Assembly: GCA_030589715.1 (NCBI GenBank)
Contig: JAUUVE010000171.1
Span: 1 to 5,568, forward strand
DNA length: 5,568 nucleotides
Direction: 5' to 3'
DNA from: Desulfobacteraceae bacterium
Lineage (GTDB): Bacteria > Desulfobacterota > DSM-4660 > Desulfatiglandales > Desulfatiglandaceae
Made by a program: the position numbers and the translations under genes. The notes below the pieces were generated by a model. The model was not told the DNA's origin. It ran no database searches and worked only from the letters and a program-made list of their open reading frames with translations. Position 1 is the first letter of the stretch. The number at the start of each line of letters is the position of its first letter. Of the stretch, positions 1-5,568 are shown piece after piece.

Positions 1-114
1 TAGTTTCCCGAATCGCAGGGCTTTGTCACTGGGCCATTCTCCTCACTCCATGCAGAGACCCCAAGGCATAGTGATTCCAGCGACCATTGGCTTTTGGGGG
101 AGGGTTTAGACATG

Positions 115-121
115 AAAGGAG
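115..121 (+). promoter_or_regulatory. Ribosome binding site of the methyltransferase-corrinoid fusion gene
   Basis: AAAGGAG lies 6 nt before the ATG at 128, an almost ideal Shine-Dalgarno position. It fixes the start of the downstream gene. No convincing -35/-10 pair was seen further up in the leader. Confidence 0.8.
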
Positions 122-127
122 CAAAGT

Positions 128-2083
128 ATGTTTTCCCATAGAGAGAGAATCTTAAAGGTAGCCAAGGGTGAAATGGTGGATAAGATACCTTGGGTACCGA
201 GGATAGATCTTTGGCATAATGCCAACGAATTGGCAGGAACTGTACCGGAGAAGTATAAGGGCCTAACGGTGGAAGAGATTCATCGAGCAGAAGGATGGCC
301 GTTACACAAGATGATACCTGAATACCTAAAACCTGAAAAACCCGAAGATATTGCCCATCGGGCTATCGGGCTTTATCGTTTGAAGGAATTTCCGTACGAC
401 TTTGAGTTTTCTTCAGACGTTGACATCCGGGTGGACTACGAAGACGATGGCGATGAGCAGATGACCCATGTGGAATATCAGACACCCGTGGGGATGGTGA
501 GTGTCAGACACGGTAGTACAGCGGAAATGAGAAAGTCGGGGGCCTCCATAACCTGGGTTAGAGAGACCGCTATCAAGGGACCTGAGGATTATCGAGTATT
601 AGCATACATATTTGGAAACCTCACCTTGAAACCGGCCTACGAGCGGTTTTCCAGGTGGAAAGAGAGTGTGGGAGAAGACGGAATTGCAGTAGGACAGGGT
701 CTGGGGATTGCCTGCTCGTCCCCAATGCATTTTATCCAAAAGACGTTTATGGGCGCTACAGACTTTTACTATCACTATCACGACTATCAAAAGGAGATGC
801 GGGAATTGGCCGAGGCCTTGGAGGGTGTCTATAATCAGTTGATATCAATCCTTGCGGATTCCCAGGCGGATGCCATCTTGTGGTCCGCCAATGTGGACGA
901 CATGGTTACCTACCCCTCCTATTTCGAAAAAGAGATCATCCCCTGGTGTCAGAAGGCCTCGGAAAAACTTCGGCCACAAGGGATACTCCTGGTCATGCAC
1001 CCTGACGGGGAAAACAAGGGGCTGATGGATTTGATTCCGGAGTGCGGGATGGATATAGCCGATGCCGTTACGCCATATCCGATGACCAAAGTAACGATCG
1101 ATGAATACTACGATCGGTGGTGTCGCTCGGATAAACTGACGATCCATGGGGGAATCCCGGAGATCATGCTGTTGGAGGAATCCACATCCTGGGGTGACCT
1201 GGAAGACTATCTGGACAACCTGTTTAAGGTCATATCACCGGGGAAAAGGCTCATCGGCTCTATCGGAGATACTGCCCCCCCAAATACGGAATTTGACCGG
1301 TTGAGCTATATCGGAGAGCGCTTTGAAAAGGAAGGGCGGCTGCCCTTAGAGGCAGGGACAGCCAGACCGATCTCGGAGCGTCAGCTCTGGGAAGCTGCTG
1401 AGCGTGCGGCACCACGGACTCTGCTTGGCGAAGACCTCATGGTCATCCAGGAAGATGTGATCAAAGGGGATCGGGATAAGCTCAAGCGTGATGTGATGGA
1501 GATGCTTGATAAGGGTTACAGCGCCAAAGACCTCTTAAATCGCGGCATGTTGCCTGCCATGGAGGTTATCGGGGAGAGGTTCAAAGATGGGAGTGTATTT
1601 ATTCCCGAGGTCCTGCTTTCCGCGAGGGCAATGAACGAAACGCTTTCCGTTCTTGAACCTTATCTTGCAGGCGAAGACAAAGAGGGCGGTGGAACCATTA
1701 TGATTGGCACCGTTCTGGGCGACTTCCATGATATCGGTAAAAACATGGTACTTAGCATGTTGAAAGGGGTCGGTTTTGATGCCATTGATCTTGGGGTCAA
1801 TGTCAAAACCGAAGAATTTGTCCGCCAAGTGGAGGAAAAGAAGCCGGCCATCCTGGGTATGTCTGCACTTTTGACCACCACCATGCCTCAGATGAAAATG
1901 GTTATCGATGCCCTTACCGAAGCGGGTGTGAGAGAAGGGGTGAGTGTGATCGTTGGCGGCGCCCCTGTCAACCAAAAGCTCTGCGATGACATTGAGGCCG
2001 ATGGTTATGCCAAGGATGCAGGTGAGGCAATCTCATTGGCCAAAAAGCTGATCGGAACTGAAGCGAGGGATTCCTGGAACTAA
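128..2083 (+). CDS. Uroporphyrinogen decarboxylase-fold methyltransferase fused to a corrinoid-binding domain
   Basis: A 651-residue soluble cytoplasmic protein that probably moves a methyl group between a substrate or carrier and its own cobalamin. Residues about 1-400 form the URO-D/MtaA-type barrel; the opening (RERILKVAKGEMVDKIPWVP) is typical of the family. Residues about 430-517 look like the helical cap found beside methionine synthase-type B12 domains. Residues about 523-645 are a B12-binding Rossmann domain with D532-x-H534-x-x-G537 (H534 the expected lower cobalt ligand), S579-A-L581 and G610-G611. The order methyltransferase then corrinoid domain matches CmuA (chloromethane methyltransferase), but the substrate cannot be read from sequence. 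The usual MtaA zinc motif H-x-C is H291-P-D293 here, and the position expected to hold the later cysteine lies in G380-D381-T. The start is supported by the AAAGGAG at 115-121. The stop overlaps the next ATG (TAATG). No RamA-like reductive activator is present in the window. Confidence 0.9.
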   Translation: MFSHRERILKVAKGEMVDKIPWVPRIDLWHNANELAGTVPEKYKGLTVEEIHRAEGWPLHKMIPEYLKPEKPEDIAHRAIGLYRLKEFPYDFEFSSDVDIRVDYEDDGDEQMTHVEYQTPVGMVSVRHGSTAEMRKSGASITWVRETAIKGPEDYRVLAYIFGNLTLKPAYERFSRWKESVGEDGIAVGQGLGIACSSPMHFIQKTFMGATDFYYHYHDYQKEMRELAEALEGVYNQLISILADSQADAILWSANVDDMVTYPSYFEKEIIPWCQKASEKLRPQGILLVMHPDGENKGLMDLIPECGMDIADAVTPYPMTKVTIDEYYDRWCRSDKLTIHGGIPEIMLLEESTSWGDLEDYLDNLFKVISPGKRLIGSIGDTAPPNTEFDRLSYIGERFEKEGRLPLEAGTARPISERQLWEAAERAAPRTLLGEDLMVIQEDVIKGDRDKLKRDVMEMLDKGYSAKDLLNRGMLPAMEVIGERFKDGSVFIPEVLLSARAMNETLSVLEPYLAGEDKEGGGTIMIGTVLGDFHDIGKNMVLSMLKGVGFDAIDLGVNVKTEEFVRQVEEKKPAILGMSALLTTTMPQMKMVIDALTEAGVREGVSVIVGGAPVNQKLCDDIEADGYAKDAGEAISLAKKLIGTEARDSWN

Positions 2084-2769
2084 TGTCAAGAAAGGAAAAA
2101 GGTTCCACTGTGATCGTGGCTTGCAGGGTAATGGAGCCTGAACTTAAAAAGGCTTTAGGCAGGGACAGAAGTGTAGAAATTCGATGCCTCGACCAAGGCC
2201 TCCACCGGACACCCCAAAAAATGGCAGATTTGATCCAGGCACAAATCGATCAGGCGGCGGAATATGCTGGTCGGATTGTCTTGGGTTACGGGCTCTGCTC
2301 CAATGGGATCGTGGGAGTTATTGCCAGGCGACAAGGGCTGATCGTCCCATTCTGCCATGACTGTATCGCCTTTTTTCTGGGGTCTCCAGGTGCCTATATG
2401 AAGGTCTTTCAGAGTAGACCAGGGACCTACTATTTAACACCCGGATGGGTTGCGGAGAAAAAGGATCCATTAGGGATAGTGGATAAGGACTATACGCCTA
2501 GACATGGGCGAGAAACTGCTGTATGGGCTATGGAAGAGGAACTCAAACACTATACGCACATTGCATTGATCAATACGGGCGTTGGCGATCTAGAGGCACT
2601 CCGGAAGAGGACCCTGGAAAATGCCCGTTTCTTTAAGAAGCAGTACGAAGAAATCCCTGGAAGCCTTGATTATTTTGAAAAGCTCATTCGAGGCCCTTAT
2701 GATAAAGGGGATTTTTTCTCCCTCCAGCCGCATAAAAAAGTTACCCAGGAGATGTTCTTCGAAGAATGA
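2083..2769 (+). CDS. DUF1638 family protein
   Basis: A 228-residue cytoplasmic protein of unknown biochemical function, recognised as DUF1638 by its opening strand VIVACRVMEPEL, the glycine-rich L-G-Y-G-L-C72-S-N-G segment, the C91-H-D-C94 motif and the following G-T-Y-Y-L-T-P. Cysteines C14, C72, C91 and C94 with H92 and D93 are candidate metal, corrinoid or methyl-group ligands (inference). Family members often sit beside corrinoid methyltransferases in methanogens and anaerobic bacteria, as here. The ATG at 2083 overlaps the TAA of the preceding gene by one base, and a weak GAGGGA lies at 2065-2070, so translation is probably coupled. Its own TGA overlaps the ATG of the dehydrogenase remnant. 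There is no signal peptide or membrane segment. The family call is firm; a role as partner or accessory of the methyltransferase comes only from context. Confidence 0.85.
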   Translation: MSRKEKGSTVIVACRVMEPELKKALGRDRSVEIRCLDQGLHRTPQKMADLIQAQIDQAAEYAGRIVLGYGLCSNGIVGVIARRQGLIVPFCHDCIAFFLGSPGAYMKVFQSRPGTYYLTPGWVAEKKDPLGIVDKDYTPRHGRETAVWAMEEELKHYTHIALINTGVGDLEALRKRTLENARFFKKQYEEIPGSLDYFEKLIRGPYDKGDFFSLQPHKKVTQEMFFEE

Positions 2770-2841
2770 AAATCGTTGTCCTAGATGGCTATACATTGAA
2801 TCCGGGAGCTTTCCTGGGATGAGATCAGAGGGTTAGGCGAG
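2766..2841 (+). pseudogene. N-terminal remnant of glycerate / D-2-hydroxyacid dehydrogenase (hprA-like)
   Basis: The ATG at 2766 overlaps the stop of the DUF1638 gene (ATGA) and reads MKIVVLDGYTLNPGAFLG before a TGA at 2820-2822. The first 14 residues are the characteristic N-terminus of glycerate dehydrogenase-like D-2-hydroxyacid dehydrogenases. From 2809 the next frame continues the same family as LSWDEIRGLGE, to 2841. The join is explained by loss of two bases from the Asp codon expected after NPG (only G2808 remains). After 2841 the similarity stops: the shifted frame runs through unrelated residues to a TAA at 2881-2883, so nearly all of the roughly 320-residue enzyme, including the NAD-binding domain and active site, is absent. 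An AGGAG lies 14 nt upstream at 2747-2751. A sequencing error could produce the 2-nt shift but not the missing body. The family match is from memory, not from a search. Confidence 0.8.
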
Positions 2842-2881
2842 CCATTGCCATTGAAAATAGATTCTTTTTATCACCAGTATT

Positions 2882-2888
2882 AAAGGAG
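2882..2888 (+). promoter_or_regulatory. Ribosome binding site of the GH13_18 phosphorylase gene
   Basis: AAAGGAG lies 10 nt before the ATG at 2899. A second purine stretch, AGGTGA at 2890-2895, is too close to the start to be preferred. The site begins inside the TAA (2881-2883) that ends the frame-shifted dehydrogenase remnant. Confidence 0.7.
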
Positions 2889-2898
2889 CAGGTGATTT

Positions 2899-4587
2899 AT
2901 GCCTTCCGTCGATAGTCTGAGACATATAAACGAGATCTTGAGATTTTTCTATTCAAAGGAGGATGCAGACAGGACCTTTCAGGCGCTTAAAGATGTCATG
3001 GACGAATATGCAAAGGATGAGACGATCCTGAGGAAAAGGAAGAAATACGGGGACCAGGTCGTACTCAATGAAAAAGATGCATTTCTCAGCACCTATGCCG
3101 ATACAATATACAATGAAGGAGAAAGGCCCCTCCGCACCCTCCACCGTTTCTTGGATAAATATGTGAAAGATGCTGTGACAGGGGTACACCTACTCCCCTT
3201 CTTCCCCAGTAGTTCGGACGGGGGATATGCCGTCATTGACTATAAGGAGGTCGATCCAAGACTCGGGACCTGGGAGGATATCAAAGAGCTTTCCTCAGGG
3301 TATCGGCTTATGGTGGATTTCGTGATGAACCATGTATCAAGCAGGTGTAAGTGGTTTAGACGATTCCTGGACGGTGACAACCGATACCAGGACTATTTTA
3401 TCTGGAATGATAAAGACATTGAAATGCCAGAGGTATTTCGCCCCCGGGCTTCTCCTCTTTTTACCAGGTTTGACTCTGCCACAGGGGAGAAATTTGTATG
3501 GACTACATTTAGCGAGGATCAGATAGACCTTAACTTCAAGAATCCCGAAGTGCTCCTAAAGACGGTTGATGTCTTTTTGTTTTATCTCACCAAGGGTATT
3601 GAGGTCATACGGCTTGATGCCATCGGGTATGTGTGGAAAGAACCCCATACCAGCTGCGTAAATCTACCGCAGACGCACGAGATCGTGCGACTCTTGAGAA
3701 GGATCCTGGACTACACCGCCCCCTATGTAGCTATTTTGACTGAGGCCAATTTTCCGGATAAGGAAAACATCGCCTACTTTGGAAAAGGGCACGAAGCAAA
3801 TATGGTATATAATTTTTCGCTTCCTCCACTGGTCGTAGATGCCTTTGCGCGTAAGGATACCTCCTACATAATGGAGGAGACAAATAAGATCAGACAGGAT
3901 CTCCTTTTCTTTGATTTCCTGGCCTCTCACGACGGTGTAGGTCTTTTGAGCGCAAAGGAAAATCTCTGTGCGGAGGATTTTGAAAATCTGCTCCGAATCA
4001 CAAAGGCACATAACGGGTTAATATCATATAAGGCGACAAGAGACGGCCAAGAACCTTATGAACTCAATATCAGTTACTTGGATGCCATTTGTGATCCAAA
4101 TCTTCCGGTCGACTCGTTCACCGTAAAGAGGTTTATTGCATCTCAGGCCGTTATGCTGTTTCTCAAGGGGATTCCGGGGATCTATATACATAGCCTGCTG
4201 GGCTCCAGAAACTATCCGGAAGGTGTCAAGGAGTCGGGGATAAACCGGATGATAAATCGGGAAAGGCTTTATGAGGAGGGTGTTGATGCGGCCCTTTCTG
4301 ATGTCCATTCACTGCCCTATCAGGTCCTTGACGGATTCTTGTACCTGCTAAAGGAACGAAAGAAGATCCCTGCTTTTCATCCCTCAAGCGAGAAAGAGGT
4401 GATTGATTTCATCGACAAGAGATTGTTGGTGATTGAGAGACGGTTTCAGGATGAAACAGTATGGGTCATCATAAATGTGAGTGAGGACAGCCTTATGGTG
4501 CCCGACTATAAAAGGAAATTCGATATAACCTCCAACAGGTCATTTGATGGAGAAGTGGAACCCTATGGGGTGTATTTGCTGAAATGA
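2899..4587 (+). CDS. GH13 subfamily 18 sugar phosphorylase (sucrose or glucosylglycerate phosphorylase type)
   Basis: A 562-residue cytoplasmic enzyme of the sucrose phosphorylase group, expected to split an alpha-glucoside with phosphate to give alpha-glucose 1-phosphate with retention. GH13 landmarks are in order: the barrel start LLPFFPSSSDGGY, region I D140-F-V-M-N144-H145, region II R238-L-D240-A-I-G-Y-V-W-K-E with D240 as nucleophile, region III E282 (ILTEANFP) as acid/base, and region IV H344-D345-G as transition-state stabiliser. W-K-E after region II, PQTHE, MVYNFSLPPL and the loop HSLLGSRNYPEGVK resemble the YcjM/glucosylglycerate phosphorylase branch more than bifidobacterial sucrose phosphorylase; this is a judgement from memory. 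No signal peptide is seen, and the length is usual for this branch. It lies 129 bp beyond the DUF1638 gene with its own ribosome binding site, so it may be the operon's last gene or separately expressed. Family very likely, acceptor specificity uncertain. Confidence 0.9.
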   Translation: MPSVDSLRHINEILRFFYSKEDADRTFQALKDVMDEYAKDETILRKRKKYGDQVVLNEKDAFLSTYADTIYNEGERPLRTLHRFLDKYVKDAVTGVHLLPFFPSSSDGGYAVIDYKEVDPRLGTWEDIKELSSGYRLMVDFVMNHVSSRCKWFRRFLDGDNRYQDYFIWNDKDIEMPEVFRPRASPLFTRFDSATGEKFVWTTFSEDQIDLNFKNPEVLLKTVDVFLFYLTKGIEVIRLDAIGYVWKEPHTSCVNLPQTHEIVRLLRRILDYTAPYVAILTEANFPDKENIAYFGKGHEANMVYNFSLPPLVVDAFARKDTSYIMEETNKIRQDLLFFDFLASHDGVGLLSAKENLCAEDFENLLRITKAHNGLISYKATRDGQEPYELNISYLDAICDPNLPVDSFTVKRFIASQAVMLFLKGIPGIYIHSLLGSRNYPEGVKESGINRMINRERLYEEGVDAALSDVHSLPYQVLDGFLYLLKERKKIPAFHPSSEKEVIDFIDKRLLVIERRFQDETVWVIINVSEDSLMVPDYKRKFDITSNRSFDGEVEPYGVYLLK

Positions 4588-4611
4588 GTTGGGTTGCGGG
4601 TTTTTGCGGCG

Positions 4612-5568
4612 CTAGTCACTGGAGATCGCCTTTAGTACTAAGTCCGTAATGTCCAGGACATCCAGATCAATCTTTTCCTTTCTGGCATTGGATTTGATGG
4701 TCCGGATACACTGCTGACAGGAGGTCACCACTGTTTTTACACCGATGTGATGGATCTCTTCTATCTTCTTCCGGGCCACGGCCCCCGACAGGTTTGAATC
4801 CGCCATCTCCAGATTGCCACCCCCGCCACAACAGACGCTTTTGGCCCGGTTGTTTTCCATTTCAACCAGGGTGAGCCCGGGAATGGACTTCAATATCTGC
4901 CTGGGTTCATCATAGATACCACCGTTTCTGCCTAAATCGCAGGGATCATGGTAGGTCACAGTGGCAGGCACCTCTCGCAGGGAAATGGCTTTATCCCCTA
5001 TCAACCTTTTAATAAATTGGGTGGAATGAAAGAGATCTAATTCCGTTCCGTAAAACTCCTTCCAGGTGCGGAGACAGGAGGGGCAGGAAAAGATCACCTT
5101 CTTGACCCCCAAGGCCTTTACCTTCTCCAGATTATGTTCCTTTAACTCCCGCATCTTATCAGGAACCCCGGCCCCGATCAGGGGAAAACCGCAACACCAT
5201 TCCTCTCCGGCCAAAATCGCAAAGTCCGTACCGGCCGCATCCAGGATCTGAACCAGGTTTTGGGGAATTGTCTGAACCATGGGAAAGAATGAGGCGACGC
5301 AGCCCACAAAGTATGCGACCTCAGCCTTATCCTTTTGGTGCATATGGTCTGGGAGCGCCTTCAGAAAATCCCTCCACTCACCCCGCTCCGTGTTGTCCTC
5401 GTCGGATATGTTGTGATTCATAAGGAGCGACTGCACTGCCCCTTCCAGCCTGGGATGGAGCCCTCTTTGGTCCGCTATCTGATCGCGCATGCCGACAAAA
5501 ACCTTTGTGAGGTCCACACCGCTTGGACAGGTCACAGAACAGGCCCCGCAGAGGAGGCATTTTGAGAA
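4612..5568 (-). CDS. Heterodisulfide reductase-like (HdrD/GlcF-type) CCG iron-sulfur protein, 5' end beyond the window
   Basis: The 318 visible residues lack the N-terminus. The frame is open to the edge at 5568; an internal GTG at 5533-5535 could be mistaken for the start. Reading from the edge gives a ferredoxin motif C-LL-C-GA-C-SVT-CP (cysteine codons at 5559, 5550, 5541 and 5529), probably the second of two [4Fe-4S] sites. Two cysteine-rich CCG domains follow. The first is C-x34-CCG-x34-CPSC, starting at the cysteine codon 5299-5301. The second is C-x35-CCG-x35-CQQC, starting at 4939-4941. This spacing matches HdrB/HdrD, where such motifs bind noncubane [4Fe-4S] clusters. The likely role is cytoplasmic electron transfer or disulfide reduction, or acting as the Fe-S subunit of a GlcD-like FAD oxidoreductase; the partner gene would be upstream, outside the window. 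It ends with TAG at 4612-4614, converging on the phosphorylase gene. Confidence 0.9.
   Translation of the reverse strand, partial: FSKCLLCGACSVTCPSGVDLTKVFVGMRDQIADQRGLHPRLEGAVQSLLMNHNISDEDNTERGEWRDFLKALPDHMHQKDKAEVAYFVGCVASFFPMVQTIPQNLVQILDAAGTDFAILAGEEWCCGFPLIGAGVPDKMRELKEHNLEKVKALGVKKVIFSCPSCLRTWKEFYGTELDLFHSTQFIKRLIGDKAISLREVPATVTYHDPCDLGRNGGIYDEPRQILKSIPGLTLVEMENNRAKSVCCGGGGNLEMADSNLSGAVARKKIEEIHHIGVKTVVTSCQQCIRTIKSNARKEKIDLDVLDITDLVLKAISSD

Noticed and set aside
59..99. CCCCAA (59-64) pairing with TTGGGG (94-99) as a leader hairpin, and the idea of a cobalamin riboswitch before a corrinoid gene.
   Set aside because: Only 6 bp with a loop of about 29 nt, and no B12-box-like element (GCCACTG or the longer consensus) is present.
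1..113. A reverse-strand frame from an ATG at 111-113 open to the left edge, and a forward frame open from base 2 to a TAG at 107-109.
   Set aside because: Both are under 40 codons, show no recognisable family, and the reverse ATG has no ribosome binding site. Either could be the edge of a neighbouring gene, but nothing supports it.
768..788. Three copies of ACTATC, giving the run YYHYHDY (residues 214-220) in the methyltransferase.
   Set aside because: Too short for a repeat element and explained by coding. The segment aligns with an aromatic-rich helix common in the URO-D-like family.
1535..1975. A 146-residue reverse-strand open frame, with others like it, opposite the methyltransferase gene.
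   Set aside because: Antisense shadow of the strongly conserved corrinoid domain. The translation lacks family features and has no ribosome binding site context.
2621..2836. A 71-residue forward frame spanning the end of DUF1638 and the dehydrogenase remnant.
   Set aside because: Out of phase with both recognised reading frames and with no family resemblance. The DUF1638 and remnant frames explain the same bases better.
2845..2880. Promoter for the phosphorylase using TTGCCA or TTGAAA as -35 and an AT-rich stretch as -10.
   Set aside because: No -10 hexamer at 16-18 nt spacing matches better than about half of TATAAT.
5378..5560. A 60-residue reverse-strand open frame starting near the right edge.
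   Set aside because: It overlaps the Fe-S protein out of phase; the ferredoxin motif and CCG domains show which frame is real.

Overview
The window carries three intact forward genes, a broken gene remnant between the second and third, and one reverse-strand gene that runs off the right edge. The gene set suggests an anaerobic bacterium, plausibly a sulfate reducer or syntroph of the Desulfobacterota type: a corrinoid-dependent methyltransferase, a DUF1638 protein and an HdrB/HdrD-like CCG iron-sulfur protein. This is inferred from gene content only; no rRNA or other marker is present.

Region 1-127 is a leader with no convincing gene and ends in a good ribosome binding site. 128-2083 encodes a fusion of a uroporphyrinogen-decarboxylase-fold methyltransferase (MtaA/CmuA-like) with a complete corrinoid-binding module. 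The next gene (2083-2769, DUF1638) overlaps its stop codon by one base. The DUF1638 stop in turn overlaps an ATG that opens the first 26 or so residues of a glycerate dehydrogenase / D-2-hydroxyacid dehydrogenase. That third gene is broken by an apparent 2-nt deletion and then lost altogether. The left half is therefore a three-gene, translationally coupled operon whose last member has decayed (2766-2841).

At 2899-4587, with its own ribosome binding site, lies a GH13 subfamily 18 sugar phosphorylase with all catalytic residues. It could be a sucrose or glucosylglycerate phosphorylase. The latter would release D-glycerate, which is the substrate family of the decayed dehydrogenase, but this link is inference. 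At 4612-5568, convergent and only 24 bp away, is a reverse-strand heterodisulfide-reductase-like/GlcF-like protein. It has two perfectly spaced CCG motifs and a [4Fe-4S] ferredoxin motif at the window edge; its true start is outside the window.

The most notable points are the decayed dehydrogenase remnant, the lack of the usual MtaA-type zinc cysteines in the methyltransferase domain, and the tight coupling of that methyltransferase to the uncharacterised, cysteine-rich DUF1638 protein.
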